A stretch of 64,000 nucleotides of DNA from Rhodococcus sp. PAMC28707 (GCF_004795915.1 NZ_CP039253.1:1-64000), one strand, 5' to 3'; positions 36,457-47,393 are shown, counted from the stretch's first letter. The notes: generated by a model not told the origin, from the sequence alone. Program-made: numbers and translations.

Positions 36457-39180
36457 TCACGCCGCATCGACTGCGACGACACCACGTCGTAAGGCAGAAA
36501 CTGCGCGAGCTGCCGTCTTGGATATCTCCGGATCCGGCGAAGCGAGACGTACTTGGTCGAGTAGATCTATGACCTGTCTGCACCATCGAACGAAATCGCC
36601 CCCGGACAGAGCTTTTCCGTTGTCTCCTGCAGCTACGAGGGCATCTACGAGCGAGCTGTCGCTGGCCCAGCGATACACGGCTTTCACGAACCCCATATCG
36701 GGTTCACGTGTCGGCGGCAGAGAGTGTCGAATCTCGTCGGCGCGCAATTCCGTCCATACCCGGACCGTCTCGGCCAGTGCATGACGCACGGGTCCGGTTG
36801 GCCCTTGCGGAGTCGAGTCGCCTTCTTGTCGTGACTCGAACACAACCGAGGACACAACGGCTGCAAGTTCGGCGGGAGCAAGGCCGAGCCAGAGGCGTTG
36901 CCGCAGGCACTCGGCGACAAGCAGATCCGATTCGGAGTAGATGCGGCTCAACCGCGAACCGTTGCCAGTCACCTCAGGTGTACTACCGGCAGTGATGTAC
37001 TCCCTTTCGGCAAGCAGCGACAAAATCCGGTCGAATGTACGCGCCAACGAATTGGTGGTGGCGGACACCTTGCGGCGCATCGATTCGTTCTCACGAGCGA
37101 GCCTGTTGTACCGCTCGCCCACTCGGCCGAGTTCCTCCCGATCGGACCTCGAATGAACCGGATGCGAACGTATGCTCCGCCTCAACGTGGCGAGTTCGCG
37201 ATCGTCGGCCGCCGTGGATTTACGGCGTCGGTGATCCGATGGCACGGAGATACCGGTTGAACGCAACGCCGCCGCCACATCACGCCGAGTACTCGCCGTT
37301 CGATGATCGACGTAACGAGGCAAACGCATCGCGCCCAATGAATCTGCAGGAGAGGGGAAGTCGGCAGCCGACACTCGTCCCGCCCACTTGTCCTCGGTCA
37401 GAACCAGGGGCCGAGGATCGGTGAGGTCGTCGTCGGGCTCGAGGACAACAGCCAACCCACTGCGTTTGCCGCTGGGAACGGATACGACGTCGCCACGCTT
37501 GAGACTCCGCAGCGATTCGACGGCATTGTCCCTTCGGTCCTGCCGTCCTTGACGCTCGAGAGTCTTTTCGCGGTCCTTCAGTCGTTCGCGCAGCTTGGCG
37601 TACTCGAAATATTCGCCCTCCGGTCCACCCAGTCGCGCACCCAATTGGGTCAGCGTCACATCGTTACGCTCGATGCCGCGAACGAGCCCGACGACAGAGC
37701 GGTCCGCTTGGAACTGCGCAAACGAGCGTTCCAGCAGAGCGCGCGAGTCGGCAGCTCCGAATTGTTCGACCAGATTGATCGACATGTTGTAACCCGGACG
37801 GAATGAGCTCCGTAGCGGAAAGGTGCGGGTCGATGCCAGACCCGCTACTTCCGTCGGCTCGGTTCCCGGCTGCCACAACACGACCGCATGACCTTCGATA
37901 TCGATGCCACGACGGCCCGCTCGACCTGTCAGCTGGGTGTACTCCCCCGGAGTCAATTCCGCATGGGACTCACCATTGAACTTGACCAGCTTTTCGAGCA
38001 CGACGGTGCGTGCTGGCATATTGATGCCCAGAGCCAATGTTTCGGTGGCAAACACTGCCCGGACCAGGCCTTTGACGAACAGCTCCTCGACTGTATGTCG
38101 GAACACCGGCAGCATACCCGCGTGATGAGCGGCGAGCCCACGCTCGAGAGCCTCGCGCCACTCCCAGAAGCCGAGTACTTCGAGGTCCTGACGTGGAAGC
38201 TCAGAGGTGTGTTTTTCGACAATGTAGCGAATCTCTTCGACCTGCTCCGGCGTCGTGAGAACCAACCGGGAACGCAGACATTGCGTCAGTGCAGCGTCGC
38301 AACCGGCACGGCTGAAGATGAAAGTAATCGCAGGGAGTAGACCCTCCTGGTCGAGCCGAGCGATAACTTCGGGCCGCGGCAGAGGTCGATTGTTGGCACT
38401 CGCTCCGTGTCCACCGCGCCCGCGTCCTCTTCCATGCGGCGCTTGCCATCTGTCCACGTAATCGAGTGACTGCCGTTCCTTCACATGACGGACCAGATCG
38501 CGGTCCACGACAGGTTTTGCCGCACCCCCGCTGGAGTGAGCGCGACTGTCGAACAAATCGAACAACCGGCGGCCGACCATGATGTGCTGCGACAACGGCA
38601 CCGGTCGATTCTCGTCCACCACGACGGTTGTATCTCCCCGCACCGTCTCCATCCACGCGCCGAACTCCTCGGCGTTGCTCACGGTGGCCGACAGGCTGAC
38701 CAGTCGAACGTCCTGCGAGAGATGAAGAATCACCTCCTCCCACACCGCACCCCTGAACCGATCGGCGAGATAGTGAACCTCGTCCATGACCACGTGGGAC
38801 AGTCCCCGAAGGGCATTCGAGTTGGCATAGAGCATGTTTCGCAGGACTTCGGTCGTCATCACGACGATCGGAGCATCGGGATTGATGCTCGAGTCGCCGG
38901 TCAGCAGGCCGACAGTCGACCGGCCGTACCTTGCCGTCAGCTCGGCGAACTTCTGATTGCTCAGTGCTTTGATCGGAGTCGTGTAGAAGCACTTGCGACC
39001 CGATGCGAGGGCGAGATGAACGGCGAACTCACCGATAATCGTCTTACCGGCCCCGGTGGGGGCGCATACCAGAACGCCGTGGCCCGCCTCCAATGCCGTA
39101 CAGGCATCGATTTGAAAGCGATCGAGTGGAAAGCTCAGCTCACCCGCGAACTTTTGCAATTGGGACGTCGAGACGCTCAC
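36457..39180 (-). CDS. helY: DEAD/DEAH-box RNA helicase HelY
   Basis: A 907-residue Ski2/Mtr4-like superfamily 2 helicase, near the usual mycobacterial HelY length. Motif I is APTGAGKTIIGEF, motif II is VMDEVHYLADR, motif III SLSATVSNAEEFG and motif VI QLTGRAGRRGID. The C-terminal DSHCT-like domain ends GFVKAVYRWASD...GDFVRWCRQVIDLL. It starts nine bases after tatC and is likely cotranscribed with it. The role is RNA unwinding and turnover by family. Confidence 0.94.
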   Translation of the reverse strand: MSVSTSQLQKFAGELSFPLDRFQIDACTALEAGHGVLVCAPTGAGKTIIGEFAVHLALASGRKCFYTTPIKALSNQKFAELTARYGRSTVGLLTGDSSINPDAPIVVMTTEVLRNMLYANSNALRGLSHVVMDEVHYLADRFRGAVWEEVILHLSQDVRLVSLSATVSNAEEFGAWMETVRGDTTVVVDENRPVPLSQHIMVGRRLFDLFDSRAHSSGGAAKPVVDRDLVRHVKERQSLDYVDRWQAPHGRGRGRGGHGASANNRPLPRPEVIARLDQEGLLPAITFIFSRAGCDAALTQCLRSRLVLTTPEQVEEIRYIVEKHTSELPRQDLEVLGFWEWREALERGLAAHHAGMLPVFRHTVEELFVKGLVRAVFATETLALGINMPARTVVLEKLVKFNGESHAELTPGEYTQLTGRAGRRGIDIEGHAVVLWQPGTEPTEVAGLASTRTFPLRSSFRPGYNMSINLVEQFGAADSRALLERSFAQFQADRSVVGLVRGIERNDVTLTQLGARLGGPEGEYFEYAKLRERLKDREKTLERQGRQDRRDNAVESLRSLKRGDVVSVPSGKRSGLAVVLEPDDDLTDPRPLVLTEDKWAGRVSAADFPSPADSLGAMRLPRYVDHRTASTRRDVAAALRSTGISVPSDHRRRKSTAADDRELATLRRSIRSHPVHSRSDREELGRVGERYNRLARENESMRRKVSATTNSLARTFDRILSLLAEREYITAGSTPEVTGNGSRLSRIYSESDLLVAECLRQRLWLGLAPAELAAVVSSVVFESRQEGDSTPQGPTGPVRHALAETVRVWTELRADEIRHSLPPTREPDMGFVKAVYRWASDSSLVDALVAAGDNGKALSGGDFVRWCRQVIDLLDQVRLASPDPEISKTAARAVSALRRGVVAVDAA

Positions 39181-39189
39181 TCGATCACG

Positions 39190-40152
39190 TCAGATCGTGT
39201 CGGTGAAGTCCTGCTGGGGTTGACGGGGTGCCTCGACCTTGCTCGGTGACTCGACCTTGTTCGGTGATTCGATGGATCCAGTGAAATCGATCGACGATGC
39301 TTCGTCATCGGATACATCACCCCATTCCTCGCTACTCTTGCGCAATTTACGCCTGTCGTGAATGCGAGCGATCTGCACTGCCATTTCGAACAGGATCGTA
39401 AGTGCCAACGCCAAAGCCAACATCGAGAACGGGTCTTGTCCTGGCGTTGCGATCGCAGCGAATACGAACAGTCCGAAAATCAGTCCGCGGCGCCATGCTT
39501 TCAATCGTTCGTAGGTCAAGATGCCGACGAAATTCAACGCCACCACCAGGAGCGGAATCTCGAAGCTGACACCGAAAATGATCAGCAAGTTGATCAAGAA
39601 CCCGAAGTACTGGTCACCGCTGAGCGCCGTGATCTGAACGTTGTCGCCGATGGACAACAAGAAGTGCAGGCCCTTGGCCACGACGAAGTACGCGAGAATC
39701 GCACCTGCGACGAACAGTGCAGCCGCGGACGACACGAACGCGATTGCGTAACCGCGTTCCTTCGCGTACAGACCTGGGGTGATGAAGGCCCACAGCTGGT
39801 AGAGCCATATCGGACATGCCAACACCACGCCGGCGGTGAACGCGACCTTGAATCGGAGGAGGAACTGATCGAATGGGCCGGTAGCCAGCAAGCGGCAAGA
39901 ATCGTCGTTGCTCAGATTCGCTCTCAAACTCGGATCGAGCGAGCAATAAGGACCGCGTAGTAGGTCACCGAGGCTCTCGATGCCGAACAAGGTGTGCGAG
40001 TACCAAAAAAAGCCGAAGGCCGTCGTCACGGCAACGGCGAGCAGAGCCCACATCAACCGAGTCCGCAACTCGTACAAGTGATCGACCAACGACATCGTGC
40101 CGTCGGGATTCAGTCGGCGCTTGCTTCGCCTTGGGTCGAACGGGATTCGCAT
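39190..40152 (-). CDS. tatC: Sec-independent protein translocase subunit TatC
   Basis: Membrane receptor for twin-arginine signal peptides. The 320-residue protein has six membrane segments, the N-terminal [13 protein letters not shown] and the [12 protein letters not shown] region typical of TatC. A charged C-terminal tail (about 255-320) with repeats of the form SPxKVE(S/A) is longer than in E. coli TatC. It lies downstream of tatA across a 28-bp palindrome, and helY follows. Confidence 0.95.
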   Translation of the reverse strand: MRIPFDPRRSKRRLNPDGTMSLVDHLYELRTRLMWALLAVAVTTAFGFFWYSHTLFGIESLGDLLRGPYCSLDPSLRANLSNDDSCRLLATGPFDQFLLRFKVAFTAGVVLACPIWLYQLWAFITPGLYAKERGYAIAFVSSAAALFVAGAILAYFVVAKGLHFLLSIGDNVQITALSGDQYFGFLINLLIIFGVSFEIPLLVVALNFVGILTYERLKAWRRGLIFGLFVFAAIATPGQDPFSMLALALALTILFEMAVQIARIHDRRKLRKSSEEWGDVSDDEASSIDFTGSIESPNKVESPSKVEAPRQPQQDFTDTI

Positions 40153-40174
40153 TCTCTGTCTTCGCTCAGCAGTT

Positions 40175-40202
40175 AACCGGGGTGCTGATCAGCACCCCGG
40201 TT
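40175..40202. terminator. Perfect 28-bp palindrome between tatA and tatC
   Basis: The 28 bases at 40175-40202 are a perfect palindrome (14-base arms, AACCGGGGTGCTGA and its complement). It lies 18 bases after the tatA stop and 23 bases before the tatC start. It can form a very stable hairpin in the tatA-tatC transcript and may attenuate tatC relative to tatA; the downstream T tract is weak. Confidence 0.7.
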
Positions 40203-40220
40203 TGCTACGTGTCGTTGTTC

Positions 40221-40502
40221 TCAGGCCGACTTGGTGTCAGGTCGGCTGCTCACGCCGTCGACGGGATGAGCGTCAACGGAGTGTGGGTCGAACGGCGCCG
40301 CAGGATCGAGCTGGCCTGGCGCGGCAGGTCGAGCGGCAGGAGCTTCGGCCTTGCCGTCGTTCTGCATTTCCTTCACTTCGCTTTTGAAGATGCGCAGCGA
40401 GCGGCCCAGTCCCCGAGCTGCTTCGGGCAGCTTCTTGGAACCGAACAGAATTACGACGACCACCGCGACGATGGCCCAGTGCCACGGGCTCAAGGCTCCC
40501 AT
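40221..40502 (-). CDS. tatA: Sec-independent protein translocase subunit TatA
   Basis: A 93-residue single-span membrane protein forming the Tat translocation pore. The N-terminal hydrophobic segment ([15 protein letters not shown]) is followed by the conserved [21 protein letters not shown] amphipathic helix, then a Pro/Ala/Asp-rich tail. It is upstream of tatC on the same strand. No tatB is seen in the window, which is usual since tatB lies elsewhere in these genomes. Confidence 0.95.
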   Translation of the reverse strand: MGALSPWHWAIVAVVVVILFGSKKLPEAARGLGRSLRIFKSEVKEMQNDGKAEAPAARPAAPGQLDPAAPFDPHSVDAHPVDGVSSRPDTKSA

Positions 40503-40624
40503 GTGTACCTCCCTGAATCAGTTATCTCGAGCGTACCCGACATCAGACCTAATCGGACCCGTAGAAACCGAGTGTTAACTGTCAGTTCATCGATCTCGAG
40601 CGGTGCGAAACAACCGCGTTCGAA

Positions 40625-41596
40625 TCATTCACCGAGCTCGGCATAGGCAGCCAGCGCGGTCTGCGCACGTTCGTTGACGCTGCGCTGGAGTTCCGGCGGG
40701 CCCAGCACAGCGATTCCCGTACCGAAACCAAGCGTCAAACGGGTCATCCACGCCAAGGTCGCGAATCGCATCGTCACCGTGATCGAGCCGTCTGCCGCAG
40801 CACCTACCTGAGTCATCGGGTAGTAGTCCATCACCCACACGAAACTGGGTTGGATCTCGAGAAGCGCCTGCGGGAGCGACGGATCGTCATTGAAGATCTC
40901 GAAACTGTCGTCCTGCGGCAGGCCCTCGGGCGGGCGCGACGGCTCGGAAAGCTCGCCTGCGCTGTCGATTCGATCGAACCGAAAGAGTCGCACTCCCTCG
41001 GCGCGACGGCACCAGGCCTGCAGGTAGCTGTGATCGTCGATCAGGACAGTTCGGATCGGATCGACGATTCGTTCGGACACGGCGTCACGCGAAGCGGAGT
41101 AGTAGGTCAATTCGAGCGCATGTCGATTCCGAAGGGCAGAGCGGATGGCGGCCGCAGCCTCGCTCTCCGGTGCCGATGTTGCCGAATCTTGCCCGGATGA
41201 CCGGGGGACGTTGGCGGCAGCAGCTCCGGCAGCATCCTCGATCTTCGCGATCGCGCGCTGCGCCGCTGACGGATCCACCATTCCCGGCATCGAGGTCAGT
41301 GAGCGAAGCGCGACAAGCAGGGCCGTAGCTTCGGTCGACGTCAACCGCAGTGGACGATCGATTCCAGCAGAGAACGTCACCTCGATGCTCTCCTCGGAGA
41401 AGGACAGGTCGATAAGATCTCCGGGACCGTAGCCGGGCAATCCGCACATCCAGAGCTGATTCAGATCGGTCATCAGGGTCGTGGTGGATACCCCGAGCTC
41501 GCGCGCTGCTTCGGCTGCGCTCAGGCCTGGATTGGCCAGAAAGAAGGGCACCATGTTGAGGAGTCGGGCCAACCGCACCGACAGTCGCGCGCTCAC
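40625..41596 (-). CDS. pafC: WYL-domain transcriptional regulator PafC
   Basis: A 323-residue regulator with an N-terminal winged helix-turn-helix (SAAEAARELGVSTTTLMTDLNQL) and a WYL domain in the second half (ALELTYYSASRDAVSERIVDP, LQAWCRRAEGVRLFRFDRI). In mycobacteria PafB and PafC form a complex that activates the LexA-independent DNA-damage response. The GTG start overlaps the pafB stop (GTGA). Confidence 0.93.
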   Translation of the reverse strand: MSARLSVRLARLLNMVPFFLANPGLSAAEAARELGVSTTTLMTDLNQLWMCGLPGYGPGDLIDLSFSEESIEVTFSAGIDRPLRLTSTEATALLVALRSLTSMPGMVDPSAAQRAIAKIEDAAGAAAANVPRSSGQDSATSAPESEAAAAIRSALRNRHALELTYYSASRDAVSERIVDPIRTVLIDDHSYLQAWCRRAEGVRLFRFDRIDSAGELSEPSRPPEGLPQDDSFEIFNDDPSLPQALLEIQPSFVWVMDYYPMTQVGAAADGSITVTMRFATLAWMTRLTLGFGTGIAVLGPPELQRSVNERAQTALAAYAELGE

Positions 41597-42582
41597 CGTG
41601 ACGCCTCGACCGCTGCCGAACGCAGTGCACGAATGACATCGGCTCGTAGCTCTGGCGGATCCAGCACCAAAGCGTCACCCCCGTGCCCGGCCACGAGACG
41701 GGTCACCCATTCCCACGAACGCACCGGGATCTGTACGACAGATCCACTTCTTCCGCCGACCGTGCGGTTCTCCAACACAGTTCCCAGTCTTCTGATCTCG
41801 AATGCGGCGTCGTCCACGACCCAGACGGTTGCCGATCCGCTGACCTCCGCGGTTCCGGCAACTCGTTCGACAATGGACTGAAGATCGATGCCCTCGGGCT
41901 TACGCACACTTCCTGTGCGCCCGAACGTGGAAACATCATCGCCGATCCGCGACAACCGGAACGTCCGAGTGTCGTTGCGATCGACGTCGTGCCCCACCAA
42001 GTACCACCGCCCGCGGAACGTGACGACGCCCCACGGTTGCACGGTGCGAGTGACGAAGGGGTCTGTGGCCGAGCCCCGATGCTCGAAACGGACGGACCGC
42101 CCCGCGTCGATCGCCGTGAGCAAGGCGCCGAGCGCAGGTTCGGAGCCTCTTGTCCGCGCTGGAACCGCGGTGACCGATGCCGCCGATTCGTCTTGATCGA
42201 CCTGAATGCCGGCGGCGCGTAGCTTGAGGAGCGCGCTTTGCGCTGCAGAAGTCAACTCTGGGGACTCCCACAATTGCACAGCAACTGCGACAGCGGCGGC
42301 TTCTTCTCGGCTGAGATCGATGGCCGGGAGCTCGTAGGCATCTCGATTGATTCGATACCCCTCGACCCCACCCGAGCCGGCAGCCAGCCCGGTCTCCAAC
42401 GGCACGCCTAGATCGCGGAGTTCGTTCTTGTCTCGCTCGAACATGCGACTGAACGCTTCGTCGGTTCCCGAGTCTCCGTACCCTGCGACGCTGTCTCGGA
42501 TCCGCTCCGCGGTCACGAACTGCCGCGTCGACAGGAGACAGATGACCAGGTTCATCAACCGCTCCACTTTGGTGATCGCCAC
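41593..42582 (-). CDS. pafB: WYL-domain transcriptional regulator PafB
   Basis: A 329-residue paralogue of PafC with an N-terminal helix-turn-helix (ERLMNLVICLLSTRQFVTAERI) and a WYL domain with VRFEHRGSA and WYLVGHDVDRNDTRTFRLSRI. It acts with PafC, and translation is coupled by a four-base overlap. It starts 31 bases after the pafA stop, in the conserved order pafA-pafB-pafC. Confidence 0.93.
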   Translation of the reverse strand: MAITKVERLMNLVICLLSTRQFVTAERIRDSVAGYGDSGTDEAFSRMFERDKNELRDLGVPLETGLAAGSGGVEGYRINRDAYELPAIDLSREEAAAVAVAVQLWESPELTSAAQSALLKLRAAGIQVDQDESAASVTAVPARTRGSEPALGALLTAIDAGRSVRFEHRGSATDPFVTRTVQPWGVVTFRGRWYLVGHDVDRNDTRTFRLSRIGDDVSTFGRTGSVRKPEGIDLQSIVERVAGTAEVSGSATVWVVDDAAFEIRRLGTVLENRTVGGRSGSVVQIPVRSWEWVTRLVAGHGGDALVLDPPELRADVIRALRSAAVEASR

Positions 42583-42613
42583 TATGGCAGCCTAATGGTC
42601 GACACGTGACCCG

Positions 42614-43972
42614 CTACATCGAAGCGATCAGACGCTCCACGCGTTCGTCGACCGAACGGAACGGATCCTTGCACAGCACGGTGCGCTGTGCCTGGTCGTT
42701 GAGCTTGAGATGTACCCAGTCCACGGTGAAGTCGCGTCCTGCTTCCTGCGCGGCGGTGATGAATTCGCCTCGCAGCTTCGCGCGAGTCGTTTGCGGTGGC
42801 AGATTGACCGCCTCGTCGATTTGTTCGTCTTCGGTGATGCGTTTGACCAAGCCTTTGCGTTGAAGAACGTCGAACACCCCGCGACCGCGCTTGATGTCGT
42901 GATACGCCAAGTCGAGTTGAGCGATCTTCGGATCGGACAGCTCCATCGAGTAGCGATCCTGGTAGCGCTGGAACAGCTTGCGCTTGATCACCCAGTCGAT
43001 CTCGGTGTCGACCTTCGCAAAGTCCTGCGCTTCCACGGCGTCGAGAGTGCGGCCCCACAGATCGACCACTTGCTCCACCTGCGGGTCGGGTTCGCGGGAC
43101 TTCAGGTGTTCGACAGCTCGCGCGTAGTACTCACGCTGGATCTCCAATGCGCTCGCCTGACGGCCACCGGCCAGGCGGACAGGCTTCCGGCCGGTCAGAT
43201 CGTGGCTTACCTCGCGAATCGCCCGAATTGGGTTGTCCAGAGCGAAGTCTCGGAAGGAAACGCCCGCCTCGATCATTTCCAGAACGAGCGCAGCGGTACC
43301 GACCTTGAGCATGGTGCTCGACTCGGACATGTTCGAGTCACCGACGATCACATGCAGACGCCGGTACTTCTCGGCATCGGCGTGTGGTTCGTCTCGGGTG
43401 TTGATGATCGGTCGAGAGCGCGTAGTCGCGGAGGACACACCTTCCCAGATGTGTTCGGCCCGCTGAGAGAGGCAGAACGTAGCAGCTTTGGGGGTCTGCA
43501 AAACCTTGCCGGCACCACAGATCAATTGGCGAGTCACCAGGAAAGGCAGCAAGACGTCGGAGATTCGGGAAAACTCCCCTGCGCGTGCCACCAGAAAGTT
43601 CTCGTGGCAGCCATAGGAGTTGCCAGCCGAATCGGTGTTGTTCTTGAACAGGTAGATATCGCCGCCGATACCTTCTTCGGCGAGACGCTGCTCCGCGTCG
43701 ATCAGCAGGTCTTCGAGCACGCGCTCACCGGCTCGATCGTGCGTGACGAGCTGCAGAAGGCTGTCGCACTCGGCCGTCGCGTACTCCGGATGCGAACCGA
43801 CGTCCAGATACAACCGCGCACCGTTGCGAAGGAAAACGTTGGAGCTACGGCCCCAGGACACGACGCGGCGAAACAGATAGCGGGCCACTTCGTCGGGACT
43901 CAGCCGCCTGTGCCCGTGAAAGGTACATGTCACACCGAACTCGGTCTCGATGCCCATAATTCGTCGTTGCAC
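42614..43972 (-). CDS. pafA: Pup-protein ligase PafA
   Basis: Carboxylate-amine ligase that joins the C-terminal glutamate of Pup to substrate lysines. The 452-residue protein, the exact length of M. tuberculosis PafA, has [46 protein letters not shown] and the [19 protein letters not shown] block shared with Dop. GTG 43972 was chosen to give the conserved N terminus (V/M)[12 protein letters not shown]; the longer frame has no family sequence. It is divergent from the PAP2/kinase fusion. Confidence 0.97.
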   Translation of the reverse strand: MQRRIMGIETEFGVTCTFHGHRRLSPDEVARYLFRRVVSWGRSSNVFLRNGARLYLDVGSHPEYATAECDSLLQLVTHDRAGERVLEDLLIDAEQRLAEEGIGGDIYLFKNNTDSAGNSYGCHENFLVARAGEFSRISDVLLPFLVTRQLICGAGKVLQTPKAATFCLSQRAEHIWEGVSSATTRSRPIINTRDEPHADAEKYRRLHVIVGDSNMSESSTMLKVGTAALVLEMIEAGVSFRDFALDNPIRAIREVSHDLTGRKPVRLAGGRQASALEIQREYYARAVEHLKSREPDPQVEQVVDLWGRTLDAVEAQDFAKVDTEIDWVIKRKLFQRYQDRYSMELSDPKIAQLDLAYHDIKRGRGVFDVLQRKGLVKRITEDEQIDEAVNLPPQTTRAKLRGEFITAAQEAGRDFTVDWVHLKLNDQAQRTVLCKDPFRSVDERVERLIASM

Positions 43973-44060
43973 ACTTCGACAGTACAACGACACAGCACCT
44001 ACCTGGGGTCCGAACGTCCCGACTTCTGTCGTGTCCAATCGCTCCGCATAGGCTCGAACT

Positions 44061-45530
44061 GTGAAGCACAGGCCATCGCGACTACCCGACCTGATCCATA
44101 CCTGGGACGTAAGACTGTTCGATCGCATTGCCCTGAGCCGCGCGTCCGCTGCCGATCCGGTGCTGCGCGAACTCAGTACGTCCGCGAATCACAGTCTTCT
44201 GTGGGCGGCCTCAGCAGGCCTGCTCGCTGCCCGCCCCGGCCCGGCGCGTCGTGGCGCTGTTCGCGGACTTCTTGCCGTCGCCGGCGCAAGTGCAGTCGCA
44301 AACGGCGTTCTCAAGCCACTCCTACCGCGCACCAGGCCAGGGTTCGAGCGGACTCCACTCGTCCGGCGCCTGCTGTCTCCACCCGAGTCGTCCTCGTTCC
44401 CGTCCGGGCACTCCGCGTCGGCGGCGGCATTCGTCGTCGGGGTGTCCCTCGAATCACCGCTCGCAGGAGCGCTTGTGGCTCCGTTGGCAGTCGCAGTCTG
44501 CTATTCGAGGGTGCACACCGGCGTCCACTGGCCATCCGATGTCGTCGCCGGCGCTGCTCTGGGTGCGGGAATCGCCCTGTCGACCAAAAGGTGGTGGGCG
44601 GTTCGCTCAGAGGAAGCAGCGGAGCTCGGCACTTCCATCGAAGCGCCTGCGTTGCCGAAGGGTAGAGGGCTACTGGTCCTCAGCAACCCTGGTTCCGGGA
44701 CGAACGACGACATGTCCGCCGTGATCAGCAAGATGCTCCCCGAGGCCGAACTATTCACCCCGGATACCGACACCGATTTCAACGAACAGCTCGAGAAGCG
44801 CATCAGCGGAGGGAGACCGCGAGCACTGGGAGTCTGCGGCGGTGACGGCACGATCGTCAGCGTGGCGGAATCAGCTGTTGCACACGAACTCCCGCTTGCA
44901 GTATTCCCTGGAGGAACGCTGAACCATTTCGCCCGGGACGCCGGAGTAGCCAGCGTCGAAGCGACGGTGCATGCCATCGAGAGTGGATACGCATCGCGGG
45001 TCGACCTGGCATCGGTGATCGTCGATGGTTCTCGGTCTGTTCATTTCGTCAACACGGCAACGTTCGGCGGGTATCCGGATTCCGTACGACTTCGAGAACG
45101 CTTGGAAGGCAAGATCGGTAAATGGCCTGCAGCGGCGGTAGCGATGATCCGTGTTCTGGCGGCGGCGGAACCCTTGAAGGTTTCCCTCGACGGCCAACCG
45201 AAATCGGTGTGGATGCTGTTCGTCGGGAACGGCCAGTACCACCCCAGTGACCAGGTTCCGATGTCTCGACGCTCCATCGGTTCTGGCACGCTCGATGTTC
45301 GGTATCTTCCATCGGAGCCGTTTCTGTCGCGCACGCGACTGCTGATCGCAGCGTTGACCGGCACGCTCGGAACTTCGGCGACCTATGCGCATTCCGTTGC
45401 TCGAACGTTGAGTGTGAAGGTCACCGGCTCGGAGGTTGCACTCGCGACCGACGGTGAAGTAACCGCTGACGGTAGTGAATTCGCCTTCTCCACCGAAGAC
45501 AACGGCCTCGTACTCTACCGCGACAGGTAG
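44061..45530 (+). CDS. PAP2 phosphatase / diacylglycerol-kinase-like fusion protein
   Basis: A 489-residue two-domain lipid enzyme. The N-terminal half is a membrane PAP2 phosphatase with all three motifs: KPLLPRTRP (85-93), PSGH (114-117) and [12 protein letters not shown] (149-160). The C-terminal half (from about 200) is a diacylglycerol/sphingosine-kinase catalytic domain with SNPGSGT, GGDGT (260-264) and [11 protein letters not shown]. It may dephosphorylate and phosphorylate lipid substrates at the membrane. It starts at GTG 44061 and stands alone on the plus strand between pafA and prcA. Confidence 0.9.
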   Translation: MKHRPSRLPDLIHTWDVRLFDRIALSRASAADPVLRELSTSANHSLLWAASAGLLAARPGPARRGAVRGLLAVAGASAVANGVLKPLLPRTRPGFERTPLVRRLLSPPESSSFPSGHSASAAAFVVGVSLESPLAGALVAPLAVAVCYSRVHTGVHWPSDVVAGAALGAGIALSTKRWWAVRSEEAAELGTSIEAPALPKGRGLLVLSNPGSGTNDDMSAVISKMLPEAELFTPDTDTDFNEQLEKRISGGRPRALGVCGGDGTIVSVAESAVAHELPLAVFPGGTLNHFARDAGVASVEATVHAIESGYASRVDLASVIVDGSRSVHFVNTATFGGYPDSVRLRERLEGKIGKWPAAAVAMIRVLAAAEPLKVSLDGQPKSVWMLFVGNGQYHPSDQVPMSRRSIGSGTLDVRYLPSEPFLSRTRLLIAALTGTLGTSATYAHSVARTLSVKVTGSEVALATDGEVTADGSEFAFSTEDNGLVLYRDR

Positions 45531-45554
45531 CGCACGAGGCCGGTTCGCAACAAC

Positions 45555-46310
45555 TCAATCAGCCGTCGAGGTCTCGGAAGCCGTTGCGAGATTCGGCAAC
45601 ATTTCCTGCAACGCCGGGCCCGCTATGCGTCGAAATGCACGCCGGGGGCGAGCTTGATCGAGAACGGCGACTTCGAGGGAACTGACTTCGAGAACTTTCT
45701 TCTCGGAGTCAGTTCCGGTTGTAGTGGTCGACACCGTGCCCTGCGCAAGTGCGTCGACTGCGATTTTTACCGCAGCGCTGAGGTCGAGCCCCTGCCGGTA
45801 GGACGTCCGCAGCGCGGTCACGATCGGTTCGGTAGTGCCGCCCATGACGACGAACTCTTTCTCGTCGACGATCGAACCGTCATAGGTGATTCGATACAGC
45901 TGCGTCGACGACGGCTCGTCGGAGTGACCTACCTCGGCAACACAGATCTCCACCTCGTACGGCTTGAGTTGCTCGGTGAAGATCGTGCCTAGCGCCTGGG
46001 CGTAGGTCTTGGCGAGAGAACGTCCGGTGACGTCACGCCGGTCGTAGGTGTAGCCCTTGGTATCAGCGTGCAGAATCCCAGCCTTGCGGAGGTTTTCGAA
46101 CTCGTTGTACTTGCCTACGGCTGCGAAACCGAGTCGGTCGTAGAGTTCGCTGACCTTGTGGAGTGCCGAAGAGCGGTTCTCGGCGACGAACAACACACCC
46201 TCGGCGAAGGTCAAGACGATAACACTTCGACCTCGTGCGATGCCTTTGCGTGCCAGCTCCGAGCGATCGCGCATGATCTGCTCGGCAGATGCGTAATACG
46301 GCATCGTCAT
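45555..46310 (-). CDS. prcA: Proteasome subunit alpha
   Basis: A 251-residue alpha subunit that forms the outer rings and gate of the 20S core. The N-terminal [28 protein letters not shown] is the conserved gating and assembly region; no catalytic threonine is expected or seen. ATG overlaps the prcB stop (ATGA). The C-terminal tail after about residue 225 is variable, as in other actinobacteria. It is convergent with the PAP2/kinase gene. Confidence 0.97.
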   Translation of the reverse strand: MTMPYYASAEQIMRDRSELARKGIARGRSVIVLTFAEGVLFVAENRSSALHKVSELYDRLGFAAVGKYNEFENLRKAGILHADTKGYTYDRRDVTGRSLAKTYAQALGTIFTEQLKPYEVEICVAEVGHSDEPSSTQLYRITYDGSIVDEKEFVVMGGTTEPIVTALRTSYRQGLDLSAAVKIAVDALAQGTVSTTTTGTDSEKKVLEVSSLEVAVLDQARPRRAFRRIAGPALQEMLPNLATASETSTAD

Positions 46311-47194
46311 GACGAAAGCCCCCCGTCCTGAGCGCGCTCGGCTATTACTGCCCGAGCGGCATCGGCAATGCGTGATTCGGCAACGTCGACCGCACCGACA
46401 CTCGTGATGGTGACGGCAGTCGGATAGATTCCGCGCGTCACGTCCGGTCCACCAGTCGCGGAGTCGTCATCTGCTGCGTCGAAGAGGGATTCCACGGCTG
46501 CACGCAGCGCGGCTCCTTCGTCCATACCCGGTGAAATCAGCTTCTTCAGTGCCGATTTCGCGAAAAGCGATCCTGAACCCACCGAGTGATAACCGGATCG
46601 CTCTTCGTACCTGCCGCCGACCACGTCGTAAGAAACAATGCGACCAGCAACCTCGGGATCGGCTGCGTCGACGTCGAATCCGACCAGCAGGGGCACCGCT
46701 GCCAGGCCCTGCATTGCGGCACCCAGGTTGCTACGGACCATCGAAGACAGCTTGCTCGCCTTACCGTTGAACGTAAGCGGGACGCCCTCGATCTTCTCGT
46801 AGTGTTCGAGTTCGACGGTGAACAGACGCACGAGTTCGATTGCGATGCCTGCAGTCCCGGCAATGCCCGCCGCCGAGTATTCGTCCGTGACGAATACCTT
46901 CTGCATGTCCCGGTTGGCAATGAGATTGCCCTGCGTCGCACGACGATCGCCGGCAATGAGAACGCCACCGGCGAAGGTAACCGCGACGATGGTCGTACCG
47001 TGGGGCGCCAAATCCGACATCGTCACGAAATCGCCTGCACTTCCGCGTGGATCCGCACCTGCTTCCGGCGAAAATCTATTGCCCGGAAGCAGGTGCGGCG
47101 CATGATCACGTAGGTGGTCGGTGAACGATGAGTGATGCGAGCCGAATGTCGGCAGCAGATCATCGAGCACAGACGCCGTCCGGTCCAACCTCAC
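46307..47194 (-). CDS. prcB: Proteasome subunit beta (with propeptide)
   Basis: A 295-residue catalytic subunit. A 66-residue propeptide precedes the autocatalytic site in [10 protein letters not shown], giving Thr67 as the mature nucleophile; GDRRAT and the active-site lysine region follow as usual. The propeptide is close to the ~65-residue Rhodococcus type and longer than I recall for M. tuberculosis. The GTG start overlaps the pup stop (GTGA), and the 3' end overlaps prcA, so pup-prcB-prcA are tightly coupled. Confidence 0.97.
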   Translation of the reverse strand: MRLDRTASVLDDLLPTFGSHHSSFTDHLRDHAPHLLPGNRFSPEAGADPRGSAGDFVTMSDLAPHGTTIVAVTFAGGVLIAGDRRATQGNLIANRDMQKVFVTDEYSAAGIAGTAGIAIELVRLFTVELEHYEKIEGVPLTFNGKASKLSSMVRSNLGAAMQGLAAVPLLVGFDVDAADPEVAGRIVSYDVVGGRYEERSGYHSVGSGSLFAKSALKKLISPGMDEGAALRAAVESLFDAADDDSATGGPDVTRGIYPTAVTITSVGAVDVAESRIADAARAVIAERAQDGGLSS

Positions 47195-47385
47195 TGGCCG
47201 CCCTTCTGAACGTAAGCACGTACGAAGTCTTCGGCGTTTTCTTCGAGCACGTCGTCGATCTCGTCGAGTAGGTCGTCGGTTTCCTCTGCCAGCTTCTCGC
47301 GCCGTTCCTGACCACCGCCGGTCTCACCGGGGACCTCATCGTCGCCGTCGCCACCGCCAGAGCGTCGTGTCTGCTCTCGAGCCAT
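47191..47385 (-). CDS. pup: Prokaryotic ubiquitin-like protein Pup
   Basis: A 64-residue intrinsically disordered protein tag. The C terminus is GGQ, so Dop must deamidate the glutamine before PafA can ligate it. Acidic helical stretch [21 protein letters not shown] binds the coiled coils of Mpa. The N-terminal part is Gly/Asp/Arg rich. An excellent ribosome site (AAGGAGGT, eight bases upstream) suits a protein needed in large amounts. prcB overlaps its stop. Confidence 0.97.
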   Translation of the reverse strand: MAREQTRRSGGGDGDDEVPGETGGGQERREKLAEETDDLLDEIDDVLEENAEDFVRAYVQKGGQ

Positions 47386-47393
47386 AGTCGCCG

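Noticed and set aside
42710..44665. 651-codon plus-strand frame
   Set aside because: It is antisense to pafA and then out of frame with the PAP2/kinase gene; both real genes are clear.
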